Source of the DNA: Gracilaria domingensis | Taxonomy: Eukaryota > Rhodophyta > Florideophyceae > Gracilariales > Gracilariaceae | Direction: 5' to 3' | Assembly: GCA_022539475.1 (NCBI GenBank) | Contig: VCMS01000002.1 | Location: 88,672-152,671, forward strand | Length of the DNA stretch: 64,000 bases | Shown here: piece by piece, positions 29,461 through 39,385 of the stretch | How positions within the stretch are numbered: position 1 is the stretch's first letter | Layout of the letters: each line of letters opens with the position of its first letter | The notes under the pieces: model-generated | What the model saw: the letters and a program-made list of their open reading frames with translations, nothing else | Database searches by the model: none | What the model was told of the DNA's origin: nothing | Translations under genes and position numbers: made by a program

Positions 29461-29897
29461 TGCGGAGCGGAGAGGTGGGGCTAGACGGCCGACCGACAGG
29501 CCTCAGCGGCGGTGGGAGCGGGTGGAGGGGGAGATGAAGAGGGACTGGGCCTCGGACGATGGCGAGAGGGGCCACGACTTGCGGTTGGCGCTGCGCTGAG
29601 CGTGCGCGCATCACGCGCAAAAAAGGCCAAAAAACGGCGACGCGTGGCAGCGGACTCGCTGCGCCAGCCCGCGGCGCGCCATGGCCCTGTGCCGCCACCG
29701 TTCTCTTGCACACACCGCCACTCCCGGACGCTCTATCAACCACCCTCGGCAAGGCGCCCTTCCTCTCCACCCGCCGCCGTCCGCCGACCCGTCGCGCCGC
29801 CGAACCCACCCGCACGCTGTCCGCGTTCACCGCCGCACTCCTCGCCGCGGCATCCCAGCCCGCGGCACATCTCTCCCCTCGTTCTTCCCCCCTTCCT
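29461..29897. promoter_or_regulatory. GC-rich divergent promoter NDUFS6 / GCK kinase
   Basis: This 437-base spacer is strongly GC- and CpG-rich. The kinase frame is open back to an ATG at 29559, but the translated stretch is Arg/Pro-rich and is here taken as promoter or 5' UTR. Confidence 0.45.
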
Positions 29898-32800
29898 ATG
29901 GCGTCGCAAAATGTGCACCGCCGCCTTCCAGCCGCTGCCAACGGCTACGAGCTCCGCGAGCAGATCGGCCAGGGAACTTGCGCCCATGTGTACCGCGCCT
30001 GGTGTGGCGAAATCAATGAGGAGGTCGCCATCAAGGTCGTCGAGCTTGAGTGGCTGCAGGCCTCGCTTGAGGACATCATTCGCGAGATTCAAGTCATGAG
30101 CCTTTCCAGCCACCCCAACGTGGTTCCTTTCTCCACCGCTTTCGTTCAGAATACCGACCTCTGGATTGTCATGCCCCTTCTTACCGGCGGCTCACTCCAT
30201 GCCCTCATGTCCCTTATGTACACCGATGGGGTTAGCGAACCTCTTGCCGTCTACGTTCTGCACTGTGTACTCCAGGCACTCGAGTACTTCCACAGCAACG
30301 GTCAAATGCACCGCGATGTCAAAGCCGCCAATCTGCTGCTTGACTCCCAAGGAAACGTAATGCTTTCAGACTATGGTGTGATGGGATGGATGGTTGAAGG
30401 CGGCTGGGACAGAAAACAGCGCCAGACTTTTGTTGGAACGCCCTGCTGGATGGCCCCGGAGGTTATGGAACAAGCCTCAGGCTATGATTACAAAGCTGAC
30501 ATCTGGTCTCTAGGCATCACTGCCATTGAGCTCGCGCAAGGACGTGCGCCATACCACAGCTACCCGCCCATGAAAGTATTGTTCTTTACCTTGCAGAATC
30601 CACCGCCCACTCTCACTGGCCCAGCTGCGAGCAGGTTTTCGCAAGAATACCACGATTTTGTTGCCGATTGTCTGCAGAAGGATCCCAAGATTCGCCCTTC
30701 TGCGAAGCAGCTTCTCAAGCACAAATTGTTTGCGAATGGCGTTCAGAAACCACCAGATTTGCCGGAAACCATTGCTAAGCTACCACCTATAGGTTCAAGA
30801 GGGGGCTCACAACGGCAGCTCATACGTCAATTGGCGAAAGCTACACAGCCGCACCGGTCTGGAATCTATGAGCTTACTGCTAAAGGTATGGGTTGGGACT
30901 TTGACGACGATGTGGATCGTGCGAAGCCACATCACACTCGCGCGAATCAGGATGATACAGGTCCTGGAGCGCAGCAGACCACAAGCGATACGACTCCATC
31001 AGAAAGCGTTCCACTCGATCAACCTGTTACTGATACTTCATACGATACACATGCGCCGAGAAATGTGAGCAGCTCCGCTCTTAGTCAAGACGGTGCCTCA
31101 GAAAATCCGTCGACATCGGCTCCTAACTTGCCATATGGCAGCAAACTGGGTCGTGTGAACTCGGCTAATTCTGCGCAGACTAACGCTACGATTCAAGCTG
31201 CACTGAATGCAATGAGTGTTGGGCACAATACAGCCCCCACCTTGCCGGCAAAGACTGTTGGCTTGTTAAAGAAGGGCCGCTTTACTGTTTCGGAAGTGAC
31301 AAATACAGAGAAGATTGATGGCAAGATTGAAAGCTTTTTAGATGATTCTAATGACTTTCCTTCTTTGTTTCCGACTTCACCAACAGAAGATAGTATGCCA
31401 TCTGTATCTACAGCGCCTGTTACCCAACTATCTGCGGCTGCCCATTCACAAGGGTCGCCGTCGTACACCCAGAGCAGGCCTGTACAGCCAACACGTGCAT
31501 CCTCACAACCGCAGCCTATTTCAAGCGCGCCTCAGTCTGTTCTCAGCACTACACACGCACCGTATGCGCAAAGTGCTGCTTCCACACAAGATCGTGCCAT
31601 TTCGCGGGGGGTGGCACCCGTAGTTATCAACGTCGACTCTAAGCAACCACGTTATTCTTCGTCGCAAGCCAATGATGCGACACGGGCGTCAAATTCATCA
31701 CAGTCATCGCCGCTTATACCAATCCATTCTGTGCCCTCTAAGGGTGCATTGCAATCTGCTGCCTCGGCTGGCACTATTCACGCTCCAAGGACGTTGCAAG
31801 CTTCAGCGAAACCTACTGCTGTTGTGCAACCTGCTCAACCTGTGACAGCAGGCCACCCGGTCTCTGGTCAAGCGGTTCAACCTGTGGGTAGTCTTCAAAC
31901 AACTTCGCACGCCGGTGCCCGTGGATCCCCCGTGATGTCAACTCCCTCTGCATCCACTGTGACTCAGGGAGCCACAACGTCCAACCCACCATCAAATATT
32001 ACGAGTGCTCATGTAGCAAGTAATTCCGCGACAGGTGGTGGCCCCTCCGCCAGCACAAGCCAAGGGACGTTACCGACGAAGAGAAACAGTCGATTTCAGG
32101 TCAAAGAAATCCAAAAGGCTCCGACTAAGACGTTCGCGGCGCCTGCGTCTGTTGCACAGCCTACGAATGCGTCTGCGAGCGTCCCTCTCCCGCCGTCGAG
32201 CAGTGGTTCGGCAACGGCAAAACAATCAAAAAGCAGATTTGAAGTGAAGGACATTGATCAGCGACAAACGTATAGCACAGCTTCGAACGGTGTCCCGGCT
32301 GTTGCAAATGTATCTTCAACCGCTGGTACGCCGGTATTGAATTCAAGGCAGAGTACACCACTTGTTTCGCCGCTACCTGAGATTTCATCATCCCCTGGAC
32401 AGAGTCTTGCGAAACAATCGTTTTCTCTGCTCTCTGAGTTGTACAGTACGATTCATGCTTTAGCTCAAGAGAATGAAGCTCTGCGAAAGGAATTGGTATT
32501 TCTGAAAGGAAAAGCTCAGGGTGGTTTCGTGCCCCAGCCCTCTGTAGGGACCCGCAGTCTCTCCGTCCCCGACGCAGTTGCAAAAGCTACTACTCCTATG
32601 GCACCGGCTACGGCTTCTCTTCCCCACTCACAAAGCACATCAGCTGTGTCATCCACAGTAACCCAAAGTCATCAAACTCAGGGTCAGCAGGCCCAGAATC
32701 ATCATATTGCAATTAACACTGTTCAGAGTGTGCCCAAACAGTATGGACATGGGAAGTCGTCTGCTCAGTCGTCACAAAGAGTTGCTCCGCGCGTAACCTC

Positions 32801-33575
32801 AATCCCTCAATCTCAGCCTCATTGCAGTATGGCGGTACAGAACCCAGTGGGGAGCTCAGGTGCGTTGCACCACCCGGTATACCCGACGCCACATTCGACC
32901 CCAGCTGTTCCCGTTCACACGATTTACAGTTCTCCTGGGCCTGGGAGTCATGCACAACAACAAAATGCTTCCTATCCATTACAATTTCATGATGTTGCTC
33001 ACGACGGAATCTTGCAAGGAAGAGACTCACATGTCGCCCTCGGAGCTCAGGGGCCGAGCATTAGCTATCAAATTGACCCAGATCGTATGCAAGCCGCTGT
33101 TACAGTCTCTAGATGGGCACAGACGACAGGAATTCAGCATGGGGAGTATGCTGGCGGCCCGCTACCTCACACAGGTGGGAGTCTACCGCTCAGTGGCCCG
33201 CATCCCGTGACAGAGCAGCAAAGAACTGGAATAAATGCATACCCTTCGCTCGGAACTGGAGGGCGGACTGTGCCTATCGTGAACGTTGAAACATTAAGCT
33301 CAGGGCTACCAGAAAGTGGGAACTCTCGGAGCAGCATTCGGAGCAATCAAGTGCTTAATGCTGACGTTCCACAGCATGGCACGTCGTACTCTGGTTCGCA
33401 AGGGGTCCCTGCGAAGCATCGGATACCAAATGGTGCTTCGAAGAGCAATGGAGTGCTCGAAGACGGGAACCAGTCACTTTCGGGGCCAGAAGGTTATAGA
33501 GGTGTTGTCGAGGATGATGGACGGGGACACGGAGGAGAACAAACGCAGAGTAGCAACCGAATGGAAGGCAGTTGA
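29898..33575 (+). CDS. STE20/GCK-family protein kinase with three RFxV motifs
   Basis: 1225 residues from the ATG at 29898, which places the kinase domain (about 17-278) directly at the N-terminus as in OSR1/SPAK-like and plant GCK kinases. Visible motifs: GQGTCAHV glycine loop, VAIK with Lys46, HRDVKAAN with Asp140 and Asn145, DYG (158-160) in place of DFG, GTPCWMAPEV, and DIWSLGITAIEL. A GWDFDDD motif follows near 332. The remaining 900 residues are Ser/Gln/Pro-rich and probably disordered, with a short coiled coil near 844-873. The tail has three RFxV motifs, RFTV (461), RFQV (732) and RFEV (780), each followed by an acidic or basic-acidic residue pair. This is the docking motif that WNKs use to bind the CCT domain of OSR1/SPAK. 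No CCT domain is seen in this protein itself. Confidence 0.9.
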   Translation: MASQNVHRRLPAAANGYELREQIGQGTCAHVYRAWCGEINEEVAIKVVELEWLQASLEDIIREIQVMSLSSHPNVVPFSTAFVQNTDLWIVMPLLTGGSLHALMSLMYTDGVSEPLAVYVLHCVLQALEYFHSNGQMHRDVKAANLLLDSQGNVMLSDYGVMGWMVEGGWDRKQRQTFVGTPCWMAPEVMEQASGYDYKADIWSLGITAIELAQGRAPYHSYPPMKVLFFTLQNPPPTLTGPAASRFSQEYHDFVADCLQKDPKIRPSAKQLLKHKLFANGVQKPPDLPETIAKLPPIGSRGGSQRQLIRQLAKATQPHRSGIYELTAKGMGWDFDDDVDRAKPHHTRANQDDTGPGAQQTTSDTTPSESVPLDQPVTDTSYDTHAPRNVSSSALSQDGASENPSTSAPNLPYGSKLGRVNSANSAQTNATIQAALNAMSVGHNTAPTLPAKTVGLLKKGRFTVSEVTNTEKIDGKIESFLDDSNDFPSLFPTSPTEDSMPSVSTAPVTQLSAAAHSQGSPSYTQSRPVQPTRASSQPQPISSAPQSVLSTTHAPYAQSAASTQDRAISRGVAPVVINVDSKQPRYSSSQANDATRASNSSQSSPLIPIHSVPSKGALQSAASAGTIHAPRTLQASAKPTAVVQPAQPVTAGHPVSGQAVQPVGSLQTTSHAGARGSPVMSTPSASTVTQGATTSNPPSNITSAHVASNSATGGGPSASTSQGTLPTKRNSRFQVKEIQKAPTKTFAAPASVAQPTNASASVPLPPSSSGSATAKQSKSRFEVKDIDQRQTYSTASNGVPAVANVSSTAGTPVLNSRQSTPLVSPLPEISSSPGQSLAKQSFSLLSELYSTIHALAQENEALRKELVFLKGKAQGGFVPQPSVGTRSLSVPDAVAKATTPMAPATASLPHSQSTSAVSSTVTQSHQTQGQQAQNHHIAINTVQSVPKQYGHGKSSAQSSQRVAPRVTSIPQSQPHCSMAVQNPVGSSGALHHPVYPTPHSTPAVPVHTIYSSPGPGSHAQQQNASYPLQFHDVAHDGILQGRDSHVALGAQGPSISYQIDPDRMQAAVTVSRWAQTTGIQHGEYAGGPLPHTGGSLPLSGPHPVTEQQRTGINAYPSLGTGGRTVPIVNVETLSSGLPESGNSRSSIRSNQVLNADVPQHGTSYSGSQGVPAKHRIPNGASKSNGVLEDGNQSLSGPEGYRGVVEDDGRGHGGEQTQSSNRMEGS

Positions 33576-33648
33576 TCATGTAGTGTAGATAGTTGCTAAT
33601 TAGAGAGTATAAGTTCAGAGTTTGGCGTTTTCGATGGTTTCCGGCCCT

Positions 33649-34634
33649 TCATGATGAGACGCGTTCGAAGTCCCGAGTCTTGTGGAAGTCAAACAATTTC
33701 CGTTCCATGTGGAGAACGGATATAACTGGAAGCGTTCTTTTGTAGATTCCTCGTAACGCTTCATATTGTGTATCTGGTAACTGGTCGCTATCTTCTGCAT
33801 GCAGGTTATCATTGTCGATCGGAAATCGTAACGAAATGGTTACATTTCGAAGACGTGAATGTAATGTTGGGGGCAACTTGAGCATCTTTTTAAGTTGAGA
33901 TGGATAAATGTTATCATGGGACTTGTATGCCACTGGCTGTGAGGGAACTGCTACCGTCTCTTGACCGCCTGTATTACTTTACCAAAGAGGGAACAGGAAA
34001 ATTTCAAACTTGTGGCTTCTGAGATAGATCTGCCGTCGGTACCAAGGGTATGATGAGCTTATTTTATTTTCGTTCCAAAACGAGGACTAGTCCTTGAACA
34101 CATACAGAGTAGCAGTATACGAGTAGAGAGTGTTATGCGCGCACGCTTGTCTCCATCGAAAAACAAAAACATATGAATGAATGAAGCCTTGCTTTCTAAG
34201 CAGACGTAACTTTGACCGGCAATGCTAACATGACGAAGATGAGCTGAAGTCATCATTCTGTGCAGGGATCGTTTCTCAAACTGTTCCTGTTCTTCATGCA
34301 GTTCGCAAGTTCTTTTCTTTCGTACGAAAGATAACGAAAAGAGGGAAAGACATGCGCCTAATCTTCCCATGCTTTTGTTCATGCTGCGAACTTTCATTCA
34401 TACATAGTAATGTAGAGGCAAAGACCTCCCCCCGTCCGGTGCAACCTGGGAATCACATAGTTCATAATAAAAAAGCATGGCCCACCATCGCCACCATGGT
34501 TGTGCGTAGCTGCTGCTTCAAACGAAAGATCGCGCTCTCTGCATAAGGCTTTTCGATAAAGGCCTTTGGTATCAACAACTGCCTTACAGTCGTTGAGGAA
34601 GAATACAGACAGGTGCAAGTTGCATAACTTCTAG
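33649..34634 (-). CDS. 3' exons of an unidentified spliced gene
   Basis: Three exons fit together in one frame: about 34634-34404, 34311-34106 and 33968-33649. The first proposed intron (92 bases) has a GTATGA donor, a long pyrimidine tract and an AAAAG acceptor. The second (137 bases) has a strong GTATGT donor, TTCCTGTTCCCTC and an ATACAG acceptor. The joined frame ends at the TGA at 33649-33651 and encodes about 250 residues with no internal stop. It has no initiating Met, so upstream exons are expected; a protein-like minus-strand frame at about 35010-34780 is a candidate. Within exon 1 the stretch GGPCFFIMNYVIP weakly recalls the start of DUF1336 (EDR2-type), but the rest does not, so I assign no family. 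Confidence 0.4.
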
Positions 34635-35645
34635 CTTCAAACGGATGCTCGTGTAGTATAGATTATGTATTACAAGAAACAGACGGTTGCAAGTTGCATA
34701 CCTTTCAAAATGATACCCTGTGTTGTAGAAAACTCGCAACAGAAGCAGAAGTCTTCATGTTGTCCCCTAGAAGTTAATGTCATAAACAGAACCCCTTCGG
34801 AGAGCTTGTTCTAGTGGGACTTGCATACACTATATCAGTTGCGATACGAGAATGGATGCGGACTCGGATCTTGGTTTGGAAACAAATGGGGCATGAAGGT
34901 CGTCGTGCGAAACGATTCTTTTGTATGAAGTTTTTCAGTGAGACCCTCGAGGGTTCTTTGCTTGCCCAGTCGTTTTCAAAGATGCCTCTGAACACCGATA
35001 CTGCGTTACTGCTGGGCGCTGAAGAGGAACTCTACGCCGAGCTGCATCGTGGGGTAAATCCGCAATCGTTCTGTGAGTCTCCAATTTCAATTCGATACAC
35101 TGCCCCAGTGGACGGGTCCATTCAATAAGCCAAGTCTCTCGCACGGTCTACTAGATAGACCCCTGACACCAGAGGAGTGCTGTGGAAATAGCAGTTTGGT
35201 TCCCTGGCCAAGCTAATTTGCGCGGACGGGCCTCGGGCGGCCAGAGTCTGGCCGGGGGCGTCCGAAAAATGATGCAACTCTCAAACTTTACACCACCCGA
35301 GCATATCAAATGGCACCAGCCAGGCACGCGCACGCGCAGAGCAAAAACACTCGCAGCCGAACCCTTTTCGGTCACAGTCACGGAAAGCAGCGCTTTTGAA
35401 GCTATCAGTGACTCTGGCAGCAGTCTGTACCCTAGGAGCTGCTTCCTGACTCCCACGAGCGTTTCGCCACAGAGCGGCCGGCCATGCCTTCAGAAAAGCG
35501 GTCAGCTTCGACATCTTTGAGTAACAAACCCTGGAGCGCGGCACCAAGGGTATAAGGATAGCGTTCTCTGGCAACTCGAGGGAATAGTGCAAGCTTGCAA
35601 CCTTTTCAGTAGTTCATCCCATTCTCCCTCCAGCTGCCAATCTCC
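34635..35645. other. Spacer with possible further exon
   Basis: This region holds the possible upstream exon noted for the spliced gene (about 34780-35010, minus) and the promoter of the glycosyltransferase. A GC-rich patch at 35210-35275 contains an imperfect GGCCAGA/TCTGGCC hairpin. No further gene is supported. Confidence 0.35.
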
Positions 35646-37901
35646 ATGGTCTCCAAACCGCGTCACACTATGGCGACGTCCGCTCCGCTTTCCAAACCAT
35701 ATCTGCCCAGATCACTTCGCCGTCTCTTCAGAACAGTCCGTACCGAATGGCATCTGTTTAGAGCCAGACCACTTCGTCGTCGACCTTGGACAATACCATT
35801 GATTCTCACCGTTTCATGTATTGCATGTCTTTATCTATTGCTTCGCGTTTTGAACGTTCACTTTTCTAGGCTGCGCTTCCGAGAGCCGCGCCGAGACACG
35901 ATATTCACACACAGAGTTCACGCTTTCGTTCCTCGTCCAAAAGACTTTGATGAAGTCTACAATCGTCGTTGCTCTTGGCTTTATGCCGAATTTGGAGCAC
36001 GCGATGGTCGCCATGTTGAAGCGTTTCTTACTGAGGGTAACGAGTTTCTTGAAGAATATATGCGCGCAACACAGAGTTCTGTTCGAGCGTTTTGTGTGGC
36101 TGCGTTTGATGCAGATCCATTAATGGCAAAGCCTTTGAACAACATCAGAGCAAAGAAGGCGACGAAAACAGCACACTTTGACGTCTTCACTCAGCTGGTG
36201 CCTGCCGCTACTAACGGTACAGAGCCTGTCTCTTTTCGAGCTCCTAACTCAATGACACAAGTTGGAGAAGCAATTGACGTTCGCAGTTTCGCTCTCAAAG
36301 ACTTTATCGACAGTATCACGTATCCATGGGAAGAAAGCGGGAATGATATATCCAGGATGAACCTTGCGAAAGGAAACGGAAATCTTGGTACTGTTGTCGT
36401 GCGCTTTAACGTTTTGGCATTCCAAGAGATTTATTGGTATCTCGAATTACTCGAAGCGTTGGACCCTGCAGGTGTTATGTGCAAGAAAATTGATCGACTC
36501 ATTATTAACTTCGAGCGAACTGATCTTGGCAACAATCGGCAGACATTGGATATAGAAGACCGCGACGTAGTCCGAGATTGGGATCATATCATACTCCCGA
36601 CACCTTCGCGGGAACTGGACCCAAGAAACGGCTTCGAAGGTATCGTGAAACTGGCAAGAGAAATGAGTAATGTGGAAGGTTGTCGCACTGTTGTTCACGT
36701 CCTTGACCAAAGTGGTAACAGGGTTTATCCACCGATCTTATCTGAAAGACAAGTATATTACGCCGTTCTGGCCGGACAACCCACTTTTGATGAAAGAGTT
36801 GGCGCACAAACTGAAACTTGGATGACTGCTGTTCCCCAGGACAGATTGACCATATTCACAAACGCTCCAAGAAATGAAGATGAACTGAAAGCAGCACGTG
36901 GGCGACAAGTTGCAGTTGTCCAACCGAACAAGCCGGAGTTGGAGCAGCGATTGTCTTTGATGCAATCATGGAGTCACTTGGTAAGAGTTCGAGAAAGCTG
37001 GGACCGGGCGATGAAAGATAATCCCGAGATCAAATGGCTTGCTCTAGTAGACGATGATACGTTTGTATTCCCTGGCGGGTTGAGGGAGTACCTAACAATG
37101 TTCGATCATCGCATGAAATTTTGGGGTGGATCCGGCGAACAAGCACGCATTGACAATGGTGACAGCGGAATGTTTGCACAATGGCTTCGCGACGTGAATA
37201 AGAAATTCGGCGGTCCTCACTGCTACATGGAGAATGAAGATGTTCCGGCGAACCTTAGAGGGAAACGTGTGGAGTATAGCATCAGTAAGGTACTCAACGG
37301 TCGCAAGGTTATGAAGAAAGTGTCGCACATGTGTGAGGATGCGTTCTGCGGGATGGGATGCCCGGCCGTGCCACAGGGGGCCGCAATATTTTTATCAAGA
37401 GCACTTGTACAGGCATTACGACCGCACATTGAGCAATGTGAGCTTGATACGACCAGTCTATGCAAGAATTGCGGATCGCAGCGGCTTTACATGTGTGTGA
37501 ATCGTTACGCAGGTCCCGCTCGAACATTACTAATGCGGGGGGTTTGTCGGGCTCCGTGGAAACTTGAACATCGGCTGAACTTCCCATTTGCATTGACTTA
37601 TCATGGATTCAATCGGTATCGCGGAACTTTCCTATCAACGAGTTCTTTACACGGTGACATGGTGGAGCTTTGGCAACTTGGAAAGAGCGTAGAAGAAAGC
37701 GTGAAATACGGATATGTGCCTAGTTTTCTGATTCCAATGCAGAAGATTTCTGATTTACTGGGATGTCACAACCAGGGGACATATGTGAATGGGGAGTGTA
37801 TCACGCCGAATGGAATCAAGTTCGATTCAACGGATAAGCACGAGAGCAAAGAGAGGGCGTTGCCCAGGCATCATGCTACCGATCGAAATGGGAGCGCCTG
37901 A
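35646..37901 (+). CDS. Type II membrane glycosyltransferase (Fringe/GT31-like) with N-terminal Rossmann-like domain
   Basis: A 751-residue protein. A basic cytosolic tail (1-46) is followed by a hydrophobic segment (about 48-68), the layout of a Golgi type II enzyme. The C-terminal half looks like a Fringe/DUF604 GT31-type transferase: WLALVDDDTFVF places the DDD metal- and nucleotide-sugar-binding triad at 469-471, followed by a GGxGEQ loop and many Cys that could form disulfides. The middle domain (about 100-330) resembles FkbM-type SAM-methyltransferase folds (LYAEFGARDGRHV, then a second strand with FDADPLM), although the methyltransferase residues are not clearly conserved. It probably works in cell-wall or glycoprotein sugar transfer; substrate and donor are unknown. 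The ATG at 35646 is the first in frame; one at 35670 is equally plausible. Confidence 0.72.
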   Translation: MVSKPRHTMATSAPLSKPYLPRSLRRLFRTVRTEWHLFRARPLRRRPWTIPLILTVSCIACLYLLLRVLNVHFSRLRFREPRRDTIFTHRVHAFVPRPKDFDEVYNRRCSWLYAEFGARDGRHVEAFLTEGNEFLEEYMRATQSSVRAFCVAAFDADPLMAKPLNNIRAKKATKTAHFDVFTQLVPAATNGTEPVSFRAPNSMTQVGEAIDVRSFALKDFIDSITYPWEESGNDISRMNLAKGNGNLGTVVVRFNVLAFQEIYWYLELLEALDPAGVMCKKIDRLIINFERTDLGNNRQTLDIEDRDVVRDWDHIILPTPSRELDPRNGFEGIVKLAREMSNVEGCRTVVHVLDQSGNRVYPPILSERQVYYAVLAGQPTFDERVGAQTETWMTAVPQDRLTIFTNAPRNEDELKAARGRQVAVVQPNKPELEQRLSLMQSWSHLVRVRESWDRAMKDNPEIKWLALVDDDTFVFPGGLREYLTMFDHRMKFWGGSGEQARIDNGDSGMFAQWLRDVNKKFGGPHCYMENEDVPANLRGKRVEYSISKVLNGRKVMKKVSHMCEDAFCGMGCPAVPQGAAIFLSRALVQALRPHIEQCELDTTSLCKNCGSQRLYMCVNRYAGPARTLLMRGVCRAPWKLEHRLNFPFALTYHGFNRYRGTFLSTSSLHGDMVELWQLGKSVEESVKYGYVPSFLIPMQKISDLLGCHNQGTYVNGECITPNGIKFDSTDKHESKERALPRHHATDRNGSA

Positions 37902-38106
37902 TAAGCGAGGGGTGGGTTGCTTCGGAACTTGTGGATTTGGTATTGTCATAAGCTTTTTCCCGGACGACGATAAAGCGAGGAGATGATGATAGATAGTAAT
38001 GCCTCGAAGTGGCCATTTTGTAAAGTTATACACATAACTGAAAATGAAACAAGACGCGTGTGAGGTGTGACGAGTATACAAAATGCGTTCCGCAATGCGA
38101 TTAGAC

Positions 38107-38541
38107 TTAAGACTGTTGCGGAGCGGTGGTTGCGACGGAGGATGGCTGGGTAGAAGTGTCGGTGGTGGAGGAATTGGCAGCAGCGGAATCAGTCGCAGGC
38201 GCAGATGGAGTGGGGGTAATAGATGCATCCGGCCCCATTTCCTTGTCGATTTCGTACAGCAATGGCACAACCAGAACCAGAGATGTAGTACCGAGCACCC
38301 AGGCAACCTTCTTGGACAGCTTCCACGCTGAGTTTGCAGCGCTTGACAGAGACTTGACCTTGGAGGAGAGGGAAATGTACGTTTGGGTCTCTGTTACGGC
38401 GTCCTTAATGTCTTCCCAGGTTTCTTGCATTGACTCCAAGGTGGACCATTGATGCGGGAGCGGATTGGCAGTAGGATTGACAATGGATCCGTTCGGAATC
38501 TTGTCATCAGACGCATGTTGTGCAGGCTTGGACGGAGCCAT
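38107..38541 (-). CDS. TOM22: TOM22-like mitochondrial import receptor
   Basis: 144 residues from the ATG at 38541; the frame stays open upstream only through GC-rich promoter sequence. The transmembrane block is diagnostic: KLSKKVAWVLGTTSLVLVVP followed by Tyr-Glu (about 75-98), with the conserved Trp, Thr-Thr, Pro and acidic residue of Tom22/Tom9. An amphipathic helix (about 52-73) precedes it. The cytosolic N-terminus (1-50) is short and less acidic than in fungi or animals, as in plant Tom9. The C-terminal intermembrane-space tail is Ser/Thr/Pro-rich. Tom22 organises the TOM complex in the outer membrane and receives preproteins. Confidence 0.85.
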   Translation of the reverse strand: MAPSKPAQHASDDKIPNGSIVNPTANPLPHQWSTLESMQETWEDIKDAVTETQTYISLSSKVKSLSSAANSAWKLSKKVAWVLGTTSLVLVVPLLYEIDKEMGPDASITPTPSAPATDSAAANSSTTDTSTQPSSVATTAPQQS

Positions 38542-38983
38542 GTTGCTGGCGGCGGCGGTGGGGGAGTTGCGCTTCGACCCGCGTCGGAAAACGAATCGCA
38601 AGCAGCACGTAGCCGCGGACGCGAAGGGAGGTCGGTCGGCGCCGGGCCGAGTTGACCCGGCCGCTTTCGTGGCAGTGTAAAGCGCTGTAAGGGTTTGGAC
38701 AGGCATTAGATCTGAGGAGAGACCTTTGTGCGAAGAACGGATCATTCGTGAGCACACGCTTTGGCTGACGGCGGTGCGACGTGGGATGATCTCTCGCCAC
38801 GTGGCGACGAGGTGACGATGCCACCGCGGCTGGGCGCGCGCGCCACGCGTGACGCGGCGGGGTGTGACGGTTTGGGATCGCGGCCTCGACTCGAGACCCC
38901 AGTTGAGGCGGCTCCGCTGCGTTGCAGCGGCGTCTACAGTACACATACGTAGATACCCTTCCAGGAGGATCTCGAGCATGATG
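38542..38983. promoter_or_regulatory. GC-rich region upstream of TOM22
   Basis: This 442-base region is CpG-rich directly upstream of the TOM22-like start. No specific element is identified. ORFs on both strands here look compositional. Confidence 0.4.
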
Positions 38984-39228
38984 CTGCGCCCATCCTGGTG
39001 CTAGTTTTCCTCTGTGCGCCTTTATACGTTAACCTTCTCGGTCCCCGCCTAGCCAGACTTGTATCTAGTATCTTGCCGTACGCCGTTTTCGTGTTCGTGC
39101 TTGAGACAGCTGGGCGTTCTCAGTGCAATCGGTTTGTCGCCCCTCTGGTGCTGCGTTTTCCTTTCTTGCGCGTTTAAGCGTTAACTTCCGGCCTCCCCCT
39201 ACGCCGAACTTTATCATATCTTGCCGTA
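38984..39228. repeat. Diverged direct repeat, about 148-bp spacing
   Basis: Two copies of roughly 95 bases run in the same direction. Copy 1 starts near 38984 and ends with TTGCCGTA at 39073-39080; copy 2 starts near 39136 and ends with TTGCCGTA at 39221-39228. Shared blocks include GTTTTCCT, GCGTTAAC/ACGTTAAC and CCCC-TA-GCC. A weaker third piece may start near 39371. The identity is clearly below 90%, so the duplication is old. Confidence 0.6.
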
Positions 39229-39385
39229 GCGTTTGCAGTGCCTTGGCCGTGCAGACAAGCGGCGTCCTTCTCTCATGTTGCGGGTCTTGGCGAACGTTCT
39301 CTCGCCTCCCTTCACGCGCTCCTTGCGTTGCTTGAGCGCCGGGCAGCAGGGGCACTCGTACGCTCGGATGGCGTCCTTTGAGCGT

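Noticed and set aside
34059-34397. 112-codon minus-strand ORF as an independent gene
   Set aside because: Its middle is better explained as exon 34106-34311 of the spliced gene; its ends extend into introns.
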